A DNA stretch of 64,000 nt from Williamsia phyllosphaerae (GCF_014635305.1 NZ_BMCS01000002.1:186001-250000), one strand, 5' to 3'; shown: positions 48,408-58,688, counted from the first letter of the stretch. Made by a program: numbers and translations. The notes: a model not told the origin generated them from the letters alone.

Positions 48408-50270
48408 CTACTCCACCGTCACGGACTTGGCGAGGTTGCGCGGCTTGTCGACGTCGTAGCCACGCGCCTGGGCGACCGCGGCGGCGAAGACCTGCAGGGG
48501 GACGGTGGAGACCAACGGCTGCAGGAGCGTCGGGACCCGTGGGATCTGGATGAGGTGATCGGCGAACGCGCCGACCGCGACGTCGTCGTCCTCGGCGATC
48601 ACGATGGTCCGTGCGCCGCGGGCCTGGATCTCACGGATGTTGCTGACCATCTTCGAGTGCAGCAGCGGCCGACCACTGGCCGACGGCATCACGATGATGA
48701 CGGGCAGACCGTCCTCGATCAGCGCGATCGGACCGTGCTTGAGCTCACCGGCGGCGAACCCCTCGGCGTGCATGTAGGCCAGCTCCTTGAGCTTGAGCGC
48801 CCCCTCCAGGGCCACCGGGTAGCCGACGTGCCTGCCGATGAACAACACGGTCGGGCTGGTCGCCAGCGAACGGGCCAGCGCACGAACCGGTTCGACGGTG
48901 CCGAGCACCTTCTCGACGGCTGCGGGCATGGCCTCGAGCTCGGCGAACTCACGGGCCACCTCGTCGGGGTACTTGGTCCCGCGGGCCTGTGCGAGCGCCA
49001 GACCGACGAGGTAGGCGGCGGCGATCTGCGCCAGGAAGCACTTGGTCGACGCGACGCCGATCTCCGGGCCTGCGTGGGTGTAGAGGACGGCGTCGGACTC
49101 ACGTGGGATCTGCGCACCGTTGGTGTTGCAGATGGCGAGCACGCGGGCCTTCTGCTCCTTGGCGTGTCGCACCGCCTCGAGGGTGTCGGCGGTCTCGCCG
49201 GACTGCGAGATGGCGACGACGAGGGTGGATCGGTCGAGAACCGGGTCGCGGTAACGGAACTCGCTGGCCAGTTCGACCTCGACCGGCAGGCGCGTCCAGT
49301 GCTCGATCGCGTACTTGGCGAGCAGACCGGCGTGATACGCCGTACCGCAGGCCACGACGAACACCTTGTCGATGTCGCGGAGGTCCTGATCGGTGATGCG
49401 TTGCTCGTCGAGGACGATGCGACCGTTCTCGAAGTGACCGACCAGGGTGTCGGCGAGCGCCTGCGGCTGCTCGGCGATCTCCTTGAGCATGAAGAAGTCG
49501 TGGCCACCCTTCTCGGCGGCGGCGAGATCCCAGTCGATGTGGAACGGCTTGCCCTCCTGCGGCGTGCCGTCGAACGAGGTGATCGTGTAGTCGTCGGCGG
49601 TGATGACGACCACCTGGTCGTGGCCGAGTTCGACCGCCTCGCGGGTGTGCTCGATGAACGCGGCGACATCCGAACCGACGAACATCTCACCGTCGCCGAC
49701 ACCGACGACGAGCGGGGTCGATCGACGCGCGGCGACGATCGTGCCCGGGTGATCGGAGTGGGTGAACACCAGGGTGAACGCGCCCTCGAGTCGCCCCAGG
49801 ACGGCGTAGGCGCTGGCCACGAAGTCACCGGAGTTCTCGCCGGAGGCGTACTCGAGGTCGAGCATGTGGACCGCGGTCTCGGTGTCGGTGTCGGACTCGA
49901 ACTCGATCCCGGCCCGCTCGACCTCGGCGCGCAACGCCACGTAGTTCTCGATGATCCCGTTGTGGACGACCGCGAACTTCCCGTCCCGACTGGTGTGGGG
50001 ATGGGCGTTGCGGTCGGTGGGACGCCCGTGGGTGGCCCAACGGGTGTGTCCCATGCCGCTGGTCCCTGCGAACTCACTGCGTCCGACGGTCGCCAGCTGC
50101 TTGTCCAGGTTCTCCAGACGGCCGGCCTTCTTCTCCACGGCGGTGTGACCGTGACCGTCGAGGATGGCGACACCGGCCGAGTCGTACCCGCGGTACTCCA
50201 TCCGCCGGAGAGCCTCGACGACTATCTCGAGAGCATCCCGGTTTCCCACGTATCCGACGATTCCGCACAT
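48408..50270 (-). CDS. glmS: Glucosamine-6-phosphate synthase
   Basis: This 620-residue enzyme starts MCGIVGYVG, with C2 as the glutaminase nucleophile, and contains SGMGHTRWATHG. Two SIS isomerase domains follow (AISQSGETADTLEA, LFIGRHVGYPVALEGALKLKE), and it ends PRNLAKSVTVE. It makes glucosamine-6-phosphate from fructose-6-phosphate and glutamine for the cell wall. It heads the eight-gene operon ending at tsaD. Confidence 0.97.
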   Translation of the reverse strand: MCGIVGYVGNRDALEIVVEALRRMEYRGYDSAGVAILDGHGHTAVEKKAGRLENLDKQLATVGRSEFAGTSGMGHTRWATHGRPTDRNAHPHTSRDGKFAVVHNGIIENYVALRAEVERAGIEFESDTDTETAVHMLDLEYASGENSGDFVASAYAVLGRLEGAFTLVFTHSDHPGTIVAARRSTPLVVGVGDGEMFVGSDVAAFIEHTREAVELGHDQVVVITADDYTITSFDGTPQEGKPFHIDWDLAAAEKGGHDFFMLKEIAEQPQALADTLVGHFENGRIVLDEQRITDQDLRDIDKVFVVACGTAYHAGLLAKYAIEHWTRLPVEVELASEFRYRDPVLDRSTLVVAISQSGETADTLEAVRHAKEQKARVLAICNTNGAQIPRESDAVLYTHAGPEIGVASTKCFLAQIAAAYLVGLALAQARGTKYPDEVAREFAELEAMPAAVEKVLGTVEPVRALARSLATSPTVLFIGRHVGYPVALEGALKLKELAYMHAEGFAAGELKHGPIALIEDGLPVIIVMPSASGRPLLHSKMVSNIREIQARGARTIVIAEDDDVAVGAFADHLIQIPRVPTLLQPLVSTVPLQVFAAAVAQARGYDVDKPRNLAKSVTVE

Positions 50271-50334
50271 TCGTCACAGGGTACTGGGGGTAGGACCGTC
50301 CGATCTGCTCCCCTGGTGTCATAGGCTCGTGCAG

Positions 50335-51180
50335 GTGACCTCGGTGAAGAAGTTGTTCGGGCAGCTACAGCGACGTGGACCACATCGCGTCCTACGCGGT
50401 GACATGGCCATCGTCGGTCTGCCCGGGGTGGTCTACACCCCCGAATCCGGTACGAACCTGCCCGGCATAGCCTTCGGCCACGGCTGGCTGACCCGCAGCA
50501 AGCAGTACATCGACACCCTCGAGCACCTCGCCTCGTGGGGGATCGTCGTGGCCGTACCCGACACCGAGCGCGGCCCGCTGGCGTCCGATCGCGCGCTCGC
50601 GGCCGACCTGGAGACCGCGTTGCAGGTGATCAGCAGCGTGCGCCTGGGCTCCGGCGACATCACGGTGCATCCCGAGCGCCTCGGACTGGCCGGCCACGGG
50701 TTGGGCGCGTCCGCCGCGGTGCTCGCCGCGGGCAACTCGTCGCGGGCCGCGGCGCTGGCGGCGCTCTTCCCCGCACCCACCAGCCCGGCGGTGCTGCCCG
50801 CCGCCCACCGGGCGCGGGTGCCCGCGCTGATCCTGGCCGCACCGAAGGATCTCGACGGTGTGACGTCCAACGCACTCGCGCTGCGCAACGCCCTGCAAGG
50901 CGACGGCGTGTCGCTACGCACCGTTCCCAAGTCCTCCAACCGCGGGCTCGCGGAGGGCTTCAGCATCCGCAAACGCCTCGGTGACGGATCCGACGACAAG
51001 AAGACCCAGCGGGCCACCCGCGCGGTGCTCGCCGGGTTCCTGCTGGCCCATCTCGGACCGGACAAGACCTACTCGGACTTCGGCGACCCCTCCACGGCGC
51101 TCGGGAAGCTGCAGACCGTCGACCCCGCCACCGCGGAGATCGAGGATCTCGACCCGGTCAGTCGTCTGCTTCGTCGCTGA
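50335..51180 (+). CDS. Dienelactone-hydrolase-like alpha/beta hydrolase (Rv3438-like)
   Basis: This 281-residue protein has FGHGWLTRSKQYIDTLEHLASWG and a nucleophile-elbow position LAGHGLGASAAVLAAG, in which the usual serine is glycine (GHGLG rather than GHSxG). The catalytic serine therefore seems to be missing or displaced. The counterpart Rv3438 has the same length and position. GTG 50335 is divergent from glmS by 64 bases. It may be a non-catalytic member. Confidence 0.8.
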   Translation: MTSVKKLFGQLQRRGPHRVLRGDMAIVGLPGVVYTPESGTNLPGIAFGHGWLTRSKQYIDTLEHLASWGIVVAVPDTERGPLASDRALAADLETALQVISSVRLGSGDITVHPERLGLAGHGLGASAAVLAAGNSSRAAALAALFPAPTSPAVLPAAHRARVPALILAAPKDLDGVTSNALALRNALQGDGVSLRTVPKSSNRGLAEGFSIRKRLGDGSDDKKTQRATRAVLAGFLLAHLGPDKTYSDFGDPSTALGKLQTVDPATAEIEDLDPVSRLLRR

Positions 51181-51307
51181 CCGGCTCGCGATCGGTCTCC
51201 CCGACGTCGGTACCGGGTCTTCTGCGTCTCGAGTGGGCAGCGCGGAGCTCGGTGAGGTCGGCGACCGCACGGTCGGCGGTCGCCTCGATCTGATCGGCCG
51301 GCCTCAT
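51158..51307 (-). CDS. Small hypothetical protein downstream of the type VII-associated pair
   Basis: This 49-residue frame starts with an ATGA overlap after the Ala/Pro-rich gene and has helical MRPADQIEATADRAVADL at the front and an acidic end. It overlaps the convergent hydrolase gene by 23 bases. Coupling with the upstream gene supports translation. No family is recognised. Confidence 0.5.
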   Translation of the reverse strand: MRPADQIEATADRAVADLTELRAAHSRRRRPGTDVGETDREPVSDEADD

Positions 51308-52539
51308 CGGTCCCCCGCCAACGCGAGTCCACCACTGTCATCGGGGTCCGGACGACCGCGAGACGGTTCGCGATCACGCTGACGCGGCCCCACCGACGGG
51401 ACGCCCAGTACCTCGGCAGGGTCCGGCGACGGCGTGTCGGAGGCGTCCGGAGCGCGAACACCCGGCACCGGGGGAACGACCTCCGGCTCGATTAGCCTGA
51501 CCGACGGTGACGACGGCTCGACGCCGCCCGGAGGCTGCGGCGCCGGGGGAACCGGAGCGACGGCGGTCGGCTCGGACGGATCGGTTGTGCGCGAGGGACG
51601 TTCGGTTGCGGGAGCCTCCGGTTCGGCGCGCCTCGGCACCACCGGGGTGATCGCCCGTTCGTCGCCGTCCACCGCATCCGCACCGATCAGGTGGGTCATC
51701 ACCGCTGACACTCCGCCGGCGACGGCCGTTCCCACCGACGACGCGGCCGCGAGAGCGGCACCGGCGATCGTCGCGCCTGCCGAGATGGCCGCGACCACGA
51801 CGTCGGTGTCCGGCGCTCCCCGACCGGAACCGGATCCCGGCGTCGGGGTGACGACGATGTCGGTGCGACGGCGCGCGCGGGGGTCCCGACGCGGAGTCGA
51901 TCGGTGGGTGGACCCCGGGCGGTGCGGCGGGCCGATCTCCCGCGGCGCGGGCAGGGCGCGGAACGACTCGGTGAGAGCGGTCAGGATCGACGCGGCGGCG
52001 GCATCGACGACGTCCATGGTGCGGGTGAAGAGTTCGGTCGCGGCGGTGATGTCGGCTCGACAGGGCTCGGGGTCGGCGGCGATGTCCTCGACGCTGATGG
52101 TCGACATGGATTGCCCCGCAATGCTGTCGGTACGCAGAATCGCCAGCGTCCGATGCTTCTCCTCCTGCACCCGACCCAGCGCGGTGGCCGCGGCGGCGAT
52201 GGTCGCCGACACCGTACGGACCCCGTCGGCGACGTCCCGCGCCGACCGGAGATGCGTGCCGACCGCAGCGTCGGCGGCGTCGGCGGCGTCTCCATGCCAG
52301 ACGTGGGTGAGACCGCGGCGGACGTCGTGGGCGGTGTCGGCCGTACCGCGCAGGGTGACCACGACGTCGTCGAGCATCGCCGCATCGGCGGCGAGCGCGG
52401 CCAGGTCGATGCTGTCGGTCGCGGCGAAGCGGGCGGCGATCACCGCGTCCTCGGGCACGACGACGCCGACCTGCGTCGCGATGGCGCGCACGTCGGTGAA
52501 GTACTGCAGTCCGGCGAGCGCGGCCGCGCGGGTGGTCAC
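51304..52539 (-). CDS. Rv3439c-like Ala/Pro-rich type VII secretion-associated protein
   Basis: This 411-residue protein has an N-terminal helical region of about 200 residues that contains a W-x-G turn (VWHGDAAD, W81), as in WXG100/PPE-like substrates. A basic linker, an alanine/glycine hydrophobic stretch (about 247-280) and a long proline/serine-rich acidic tail follow. It corresponds in position to Rv3439c between glmS and glmM. It overlaps the EspC-like gene by four bases. It is probably a substrate or partner of an ESX system, which is inferred. Confidence 0.75.
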   Translation of the reverse strand: MTTRAAALAGLQYFTDVRAIATQVGVVVPEDAVIAARFAATDSIDLAALAADAAMLDDVVVTLRGTADTAHDVRRGLTHVWHGDAADAADAAVGTHLRSARDVADGVRTVSATIAAAATALGRVQEEKHRTLAILRTDSIAGQSMSTISVEDIAADPEPCRADITAATELFTRTMDVVDAAAASILTALTESFRALPAPREIGPPHRPGSTHRSTPRRDPRARRRTDIVVTPTPGSGSGRGAPDTDVVVAAISAGATIAGAALAAASSVGTAVAGGVSAVMTHLIGADAVDGDERAITPVVPRRAEPEAPATERPSRTTDPSEPTAVAPVPPAPQPPGGVEPSSPSVRLIEPEVVPPVPGVRAPDASDTPSPDPAEVLGVPSVGPRQRDREPSRGRPDPDDSGGLALAGDR

Positions 52540-52886
52540 GGCACTCCGTCCGCGGCGCGAATCCCCGTCCCGGCGTCGGCGTCGGTCGCGTGCAGGGCAC
52601 GTGCGGCCACGTCGAGATGATCGGCCAGTTCTCCGGCGGATCCCGCCAGCGCGTCGACGACGGCACCCAGATCCCGGAAGCCACGCACGTAGGCGACACC
52701 GTGCTCACGCAGGTCGGCCGCGACCGAGTGGGGGCCGAAACGCGCCGATTCCGTGTCGACGACGGCCCGACTCAGCTCATCGACGGCTGCGTCGAGACGG
52801 TGCCCGACCGCAGCCACCGCCGACGGATCGATCCGTATCCCGTTACCCACACCGAACCCCCTGATCGCGGCGTCATCGTCGGCCAC
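52536..52886 (-). CDS. EspC/DUF2580-like type VII secretion target
   Basis: This 116-residue helical-hairpin protein is of the EspC/type VII secretion target type: VDPSAV-like start (here RIDPSAVAAVGHRL), a central FGPHSVAADLREHGVAYVRGF turn (given in part) and a second long helix. The counterpart is Rv3440c. It is coupled with the following gene and presumably forms a heterodimer with its product. No ESX core genes lie in the window. Confidence 0.72.
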   Translation of the reverse strand: MADDDAAIRGFGVGNGIRIDPSAVAAVGHRLDAAVDELSRAVVDTESARFGPHSVAADLREHGVAYVRGFRDLGAVVDALAGSAGELADHLDVAARALHATDADAGTGIRAADGVP

Positions 52887-52967
52887 CCTCAGACCATCTG
52901 ACGCACCGACGACTCGTTCGGTTCCGGTCGTCGACGCCGATATGTCCGTTTCGGGCGACTGATCGGG

Positions 52968-53681
52968 TCAGATTATCGCGAGGGACGCGACCGCGCCCAG
53001 GAGTCCGTCGGGTCGCTCGGATATGGGCAGCGGTTCGACGTGCGCGAACGCACACCCGATCGCACGGGCGCCGCCGTCTGCCTCGACACTGTCGCCGACC
53101 ATCAGGGCCCGTTCGGGGGCCACACCGAGATCGTCCAGCGCGGCGGTGAAGATGCCTGCGTCCGGTTTGATGATCCCGACCTCGTGGGACAGGGCCCACG
53201 CGCCGACGAGGTGGTCCCAGCCGTGCAGGGCGAACACCGCTCGCAGGTCGAAGGCGATGTTGCTGACGATGCCGACCGCGACACCCAGCTCGGACAGCAG
53301 CGTGAGCACCTCACCGGTGTCGGGATAGGGCATCCAGGACTCGGGGTCGGCAACCCGCGCGTACAACGACTCCGCATGACCGGGCACCGTCAGACCCGAC
53401 GCCCGCAGGATCGCGAGATAGGCGGTCCGATGCAGCGTCGGGTCCAGGTCGCGGCGGTACCAGGCGTCGGTCGACTCGGCGTCGAGCTCGGCCGGGAGGC
53501 CGGTGGGCGCGGTCATCCGTCGCATGAGCTCCGCCTGCAACGCCCCGTCGATCGGGTTGCCGGACGCGTCGTGCAGCTCGGCGAACCAGTCGTCGCGTTC
53601 GGTCAGGCGGAACAGCGTCCCGGAGAAGTCGAACAGGACGGCGTCGAAGTTCAGGTCCGCGTTCACCGGTCCACCGCTCAT
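52968..53681 (-). CDS. HAD-superfamily (IA) hydrolase
   Basis: This 237-residue protein has motif [15 protein letters not shown], motif [11 protein letters not shown], motif III lysine in [11 protein letters not shown] and motif [14 protein letters not shown]. In motif I the second aspartate of DxD is serine (DFS), which is unusual for a phosphatase and leaves the reaction open. It starts in an ATGA overlap with the glmM stop, so it is co-expressed with glmM. Confidence 0.87.
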   Translation of the reverse strand: MSGGPVNADLNFDAVLFDFSGTLFRLTERDDWFAELHDASGNPIDGALQAELMRRMTAPTGLPAELDAESTDAWYRRDLDPTLHRTAYLAILRASGLTVPGHAESLYARVADPESWMPYPDTGEVLTLLSELGVAVGIVSNIAFDLRAVFALHGWDHLVGAWALSHEVGIIKPDAGIFTAALDDLGVAPERALMVGDSVEADGGARAIGCAFAHVEPLPISERPDGLLGAVASLAII

Positions 53682-55030
53682 CGGCCGACCGCGCCGACGA
53701 TGTCGGCGATCCGCCCGGCGACCTCTTTCGCGTGGGGCTCGGTGGTCGCCTCCACCATCACCCGCACCAACTGTTCGGTCCCCGACGGGCGCAACAGGAC
53801 CCGGCCCTGCTCCCCCAGCTCGGCCTCGGCGGCGAGCACGGCCTGCTGCACCGACTCGGCGACGGCCACCGAGTGCTTGTCGAGCACCGGCACGTTGATG
53901 AGCACCTGCGGCAGCGCGGTGATCACCGACGCCAACTCGGCGAGGGAGCGACCGGTGGTGGCCATCCGCGCCATCAACGCCAGGCCGGTGAGGATGCCGT
54001 CGCCGGTGGTCGCGAAGGACGGCAGCACGACGTGACCGGACTGCTCACCGCCGAGGCTGAACGATCCGCTGCGCAGCTCTTCGAGGACGTAGCGGTCACC
54101 GACTCCGGTGGTGCGCACCGTGATCCCGGCCGAGCGCATCGCGATGTGCAGGCCGAGGTTGCTCATCACCGTGGCCACGAGGGTGTCCGAGGCGAGCGAG
54201 CCGGAGTCCTTCATGGCGAGTGCGAGGACGGCGAGGATCGCGTCGCCGTCGACGACCGCACCGGTGTGGTCGACCGCGAGACACCGATCGGCGTCACCGT
54301 CGTGGGCGAGCCCGAGATCGGCTCCGTGTTCGAGGACCGCCGCCGCGACCACGTCGAGATGGGTGGACCCGCAGCGGTCGTTGATGTTGAGACCGTCCGG
54401 TGCGGCGTTGATGGCGATGACCCGAGCACCCGCGTCCCGATACGCCTGCGGCGCCGTCGCACTCGCGGCTCCGTGGGCACAGTCGACGACCACGGTGACG
54501 CCGTCGAGACGGGTGGGGACGGTCTGGGCGAGATGGGCCAGGTACGGCAACGCGGGATCGACGGCATCGACGACCCGGCCGATGTCCGACCCGACCGGGC
54601 CGGTCGCGGTCCACGCCGACGCGGGGTCGGCCATCGCCGACTCGATCTGCGCCTCGAGGTCGTCGGGCAGCTTGTGGCCACCGGCGGCGAAGAGCTTGAT
54701 GCCGTTGTCCGGCATGGGATTGTGCGAGGCCGAGATCATCACACCGAACGCCGCACCGTGGTGCGCGGTCAGGAACGCGACGCCGGGCGTCGGCAGCACG
54801 CCGACCCGCAGTGCGTCGACGCCGGAGGCGGCCAGACCGGCGCAGACGGCGGCCTCGAGCATCTCGCCCGAGGCGCGTGGATCGCGTCCGACGACGGCGA
54901 CGGCACGACCGTCACCGGCCGACGGCCCCAGGACTCGTGCGGCCGCGCGCGCGATCTCCAGCGCGAGGGCCGGGGTGAGGTCGACGTTCGCGAGTCCGCG
55001 AACGCCGTCGGTACCGAAGAGTCGTCCCAT
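53678..55030 (-). CDS. glmM: Phosphoglucosamine mutase
   Basis: This 450-residue enzyme starts [20 protein letters not shown]. It has the phosphoserine loop [16 protein letters not shown], the metal loop DGDADR and the C-terminal [15 protein letters not shown]. It converts glucosamine-6-phosphate to glucosamine-1-phosphate, the step after GlmS. ATG 55030 matches the family start. A 32-base imperfect palindrome lies 34 bases upstream. Confidence 0.96.
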   Translation of the reverse strand: MGRLFGTDGVRGLANVDLTPALALEIARAAARVLGPSAGDGRAVAVVGRDPRASGEMLEAAVCAGLAASGVDALRVGVLPTPGVAFLTAHHGAAFGVMISASHNPMPDNGIKLFAAGGHKLPDDLEAQIESAMADPASAWTATGPVGSDIGRVVDAVDPALPYLAHLAQTVPTRLDGVTVVVDCAHGAASATAPQAYRDAGARVIAINAAPDGLNINDRCGSTHLDVVAAAVLEHGADLGLAHDGDADRCLAVDHTGAVVDGDAILAVLALAMKDSGSLASDTLVATVMSNLGLHIAMRSAGITVRTTGVGDRYVLEELRSGSFSLGGEQSGHVVLPSFATTGDGILTGLALMARMATTGRSLAELASVITALPQVLINVPVLDKHSVAVAESVQQAVLAAEAELGEQGRVLLRPSGTEQLVRVMVEATTEPHAKEVAGRIADIVGAVGR

Positions 55031-55063
55031 CGACGTCGTTCCCCTCATTCGTCTTCGAGGATG

Positions 55064-55095
55064 CGATCGCACCGGTGCCGGCACCGATGCGATCG
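55064..55095. repeat. 32-base imperfect palindrome upstream of glmM
   Basis: The sequence is its own reverse complement except for one complementary pair of positions, centred between 55079 and 55080 (GGTGCCGGCACC core). It may be an operator or leader hairpin for glmM. Confidence 0.55.
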
Positions 55096-55113
55096 TGGTG
55101 GCCGTGAACGCAG

Positions 55114-55151
55114 ACGAGCAGGTGTCCAGACGTTCCTGAACACCTGCTCGT
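55114..55151 (-). terminator. rplM-rpsI terminator
   Basis: ACGAGCAGGTGT (55114-55125) and ACACCTGCTCGT (55140-55151) form a perfect 12-base stem with a 14-base loop, 41 bases after the rpsI stop. Confidence 0.8.
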
Positions 55152-55192
55152 TGCCACGACCTACAGCAAGGATCCGCGCGTGAGCGCGTCGA

Positions 55193-55755
<563 letters not shown>

Positions 55756-55759
<4 letters not shown>

Positions 55760-56199
55760 TGGGACACCTGCTTGATCTCGAAGGGAGCGGGGCTCTGCGC
55801 CACGTGCGGATGATCCGGGCCTGCGTAGACCTTGAGCTTGCTGCTCATGGCGCGACCCAGCTTGGTCTTGGGGAGCATGCCGACGACGGCCTTCTCGATC
55901 ACGCGCGTGGGCTGGGTTGCGAGCAACTCGGCCGTGGTGCGCGAGGAGAGTCCACCCGGGTGACCCGAGTGCCGGTAGTTGAGCTTGCGCTCCGCCTTGT
56001 TGCTGGTCAGAACGACCTTCTCGGCGTTGATGATGACGACGAAGTCGCCACCGTCCATGTGGGGGGCGTAGGTCGCCTTGTGCTTGCCGCGCAGCAGCGT
56101 GGCGACCTGCACGGCGAGGCGGCCGAGCACCACGTCGGTGGCGTCGATGACGTGCCACGCGTGCGTGATGTCACCGGCCTTGGGGGTATAGGTGGACAC
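55756..56199 (-). CDS. rplM: Ribosomal protein L13
   Basis: This 147-residue L13 starts [20 protein letters not shown] and contains [17 protein letters not shown] and [20 protein letters not shown] motif ([17 protein letters not shown] here). First gene of rplM-rpsI; a strong promoter lies about 110 bases upstream. Confidence 0.98.
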
Positions 56200-56306
56200 A
56201 GGTGTGATCCGTTCCGTGTGATCGGGGCTGGTCAGATACGACGGCGGGGCGCTCCCGGCGACCAGTGGGGACCCGGGACCCGGTGTGTGCCGTGTACCAG
56301 CGGTCC

Positions 56307-56335
56307 AGAGTACGTGGCGGGGTCTGACCAGTCAA
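56307..56335 (-). promoter_or_regulatory. Sigma-A-type promoter of rplM-rpsI
   Basis: On the minus strand TTGACT is followed after 17 bases by TACTCT. Transcription would start near 56300 and give a leader of about 100 bases with GC-rich stems (GGGACCC repeats near 56269-56280). Confidence 0.72.
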
Positions 56336-56354
56336 AATGCTCCAGCGGCGACGT

Positions 56355-57656
56355 TCAGGGGGCGATCGCGACCGACCGCACGGCCGCCAGACAGTCGGTG
56401 TCGACCGACTGGCCCTGACCGCCGTCCTGGCACCCGACACTCACCTGGAGCGCGGACTCGACGACGACGTACCAGCGGATCTGCCCGCCCGAGACGGGTG
56501 TCTCGCGATATCCGATCACGTCGCGGTCTCCGTAGCGGGTGCGCGGAGAGAACTCGGTGACCACGTCGGACCCCCGCTGGTCGAGACGGTTGCGCAGGCT
56601 CACCGCCACGGTGTCGAGGGTGGAGTCGGTCCGGACCGAGTTCTGGACCAGGATGATCCGACGATCGTCCGAACGCGCCGCGAACGTGGTGAACGGGACG
56701 GCGCCGTCGTCGTCGACCGGGTCGCTCGTGCGGCGCCACCCGGCGGGCACGGACATCGACACCCGTCCGACGTCGGCGGTGACCCCGGGCGGGGACGTGG
56801 TGGTGTCGGCGGCCTGCCGCTCGTCGTCGGTGTCGGCGCGCCAGGGCGCGATGACGACGCCCGCGACGACGGCGATCAGCACCGCCGTCGCACCGGCGAC
56901 GACCACGGCCGTCTTCGTCCGGGACCGGGGCGTGACGGATCCGACGGGAGCGCAGGCGAGCGGCGGCGCAGGCAGTCTCGTACCGCCGTACCGGTGCAGC
57001 AGGATGCGTTCGACGGCGGCGATGCGGCCGGTCGGCGTGTGATCTTCGAGAAGTCGCAGCGTGGTGGCCACCCGATCGCGGTTGTCTCCGTCGACGAGGA
57101 TCGCCTCCACGGCGTCGCCGACGAGGGGCTCGAGAACATCGGCGGCCTCCTCGTCGTCGAGCGTCTCGTCGAAGACCGACGTGGCCGCGATCGACCAGTG
57201 ACTCGCGTCGCGGGTCAGCCGGTGGACGTCGAGGCGACCGTCGTGACATTCCGTGACCACGCACATCTGTGCCGAGGCCTCCATGTGCGACTCCGCGATC
57301 GCCACCGCCCGCGGAATCAGCGTGATGGCGACGCCGTCGCCGACGGCCATCCCGATCGACTCGGCGAGCAACGACGTCCGCAGCGTGCCCCACGCACTCG
57401 GGTGGGCCAGGGTGATCTCCGGCGCATCGCTCCCGGTCAACACGTCGGCGAACGCCGCCGTCCATGCCTCACGCGCGGACCGGACGACACCGTCGGAGAC
57501 GACGTGATCGCTGTTGATCGCGTCGACGAGGGCACCGATGCGCAGACCGGGCCGACCGGTCACCTCGAGCCGGGAGTAGGCGATGTCGACCACCGCGGCA
57601 CGACGTGACGACCGCCCCGCCGCATCCCCGCGCGGCACCGTCACGGTCGACGCCAT
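56355..57656 (-). CDS. Type VII secretion-associated protein, Rv3446c family
   Basis: This 433-residue protein has an N-terminal ASKHA/actin-like part (VVDIAYSRLEVTGRPG) and a single transmembrane helix (about 245-265, TAVVVAGATAVLIAVVAGVV). The C-terminal beta-rich domain (VSMSVPAGWRR to the end) defines the Rv3446c family. In M. tuberculosis it lies between esxU and eccC4 in ESX-4. Here rplM is on one side and ispH on the other, so the expected ESX-4 neighbours are absent. Confidence 0.82.
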   Translation of the reverse strand: MASTVTVPRGDAAGRSSRRAAVVDIAYSRLEVTGRPGLRIGALVDAINSDHVVSDGVVRSAREAWTAAFADVLTGSDAPEITLAHPSAWGTLRTSLLAESIGMAVGDGVAITLIPRAVAIAESHMEASAQMCVVTECHDGRLDVHRLTRDASHWSIAATSVFDETLDDEEAADVLEPLVGDAVEAILVDGDNRDRVATTLRLLEDHTPTGRIAAVERILLHRYGGTRLPAPPLACAPVGSVTPRSRTKTAVVVAGATAVLIAVVAGVVIAPWRADTDDERQAADTTTSPPGVTADVGRVSMSVPAGWRRTSDPVDDDGAVPFTTFAARSDDRRIILVQNSVRTDSTLDTVAVSLRNRLDQRGSDVVTEFSPRTRYGDRDVIGYRETPVSGGQIRWYVVVESALQVSVGCQDGGQGQSVDTDCLAAVRSVAIAP

Positions 57657-57667
57657 CGCCGAAGAGA

Positions 57668-58618
57668 TCAGCCCGCGGTGCGGGCGGGACGCAACTCCCG
57701 CGGCAGCGCGAAGGTGAGGGTCTCGTTGGCCGTGGTGACCGTCTCGACGGTGCCGTATCCGTGCTCGGCGAGCAGGTCGATGACGCCACGGACCAGGACC
57801 TCGGGCACGGACGCCCCGGAGGTGACGCCCACGGTGTCCACGCCCTCGAACCAGGCGGTGTCGATGTCGCGGGCGTAGTCGACGAGGTAGGACGCGCGGG
57901 CGCCGGCCTGCAGGGCCACCTCGACCAGGCGCACCGAGTTGGACGAGTTGGTCGAACCCACGACGATGACGAGATCGCAGTGCGGCGCCATCGCCTTGAC
58001 CGCGACCTGGCGGTTCTGGGTGGCGTAGCAGATGTCGTCGCTGGGCGGGTCCTGCAGCAGCGGGAACCGCTCACGCAGACGCCCCACGGTCTCCATGGTC
58101 TCGTCGACCGAGAGCGTGGTCTGCGAGAGCCAGATCACCTTGGACTCGTCGCGCACCTCGACCGCGTCGACGCCGGCCGGGCCGTCGACGAGCTGGATGT
58201 GTTCGGGCGCCTCACCCGCGGTGCCCTCCACCTCCTCGTGGCCCTCGTGGCCGATGAGCAGGATGTCGAAGTCGTCGCGGGCGAATCGCTTGGCCTCCTG
58301 GTGGACCTTGGTCACCAGGGGGCAGGCGGCGTCGATGGTGCGCAGGTTGCGTGCTGCCGCCGAGGCGTGCACGGCCGGGGAGACGCCGTGGGCGGAGAAG
58401 ACGACGAGCGCACCCTCGGGCACCTCGTCGGTCTCCTCGACGAAGACCACGCCGCGCTCGGTCAGGGTCTCGACGACGTGCCGGTTGTGCACGATCTCCT
58501 TGCGCACGTACACCGGCGCACCGTGCTTCTCCAGGGCGCGCTCCACTGTCTCGATCGCCCGATCGACTCCCGCGCAGTATCCGCGGGGTTCGGCCAGAAG
58601 TACTTTTTTGGCGGTCAT
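57668..58618 (-). CDS. ispH: 4-hydroxy-3-methylbut-2-enyl diphosphate reductase
   Basis: This 316-residue [4Fe-4S] enzyme has its cluster cysteines in [21 protein letters not shown] and [20 protein letters not shown] occurs near the end. It forms IPP and DMAPP in the last step of the non-mevalonate pathway. ATG 58618 begins [13 protein letters not shown]; the longer open frame is antisense to the next gene. It corresponds to Rv1110. Confidence 0.96.
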   Translation of the reverse strand: MTAKKVLLAEPRGYCAGVDRAIETVERALEKHGAPVYVRKEIVHNRHVVETLTERGVVFVEETDEVPEGALVVFSAHGVSPAVHASAAARNLRTIDAACPLVTKVHQEAKRFARDDFDILLIGHEGHEEVEGTAGEAPEHIQLVDGPAGVDAVEVRDESKVIWLSQTTLSVDETMETVGRLRERFPLLQDPPSDDICYATQNRQVAVKAMAPHCDLVIVVGSTNSSNSVRLVEVALQAGARASYLVDYARDIDTAWFEGVDTVGVTSGASVPEVLVRGVIDLLAEHGYGTVETVTTANETLTFALPRELRPARTAG

Positions 58619-58688
58619 GGGCACCAGACTACGTGCCTTTCTCACCCCATTTGTGGTGACCACCGCGGCGATGAGGCAGAGTTGACCC

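Noticed and set aside
55760..56158. N-terminal extension of rpsI
   Set aside because: It is an alternative frame of rplM; GTG 55759 overlaps the rplM stop and gives the usual S9 with acidic extension.
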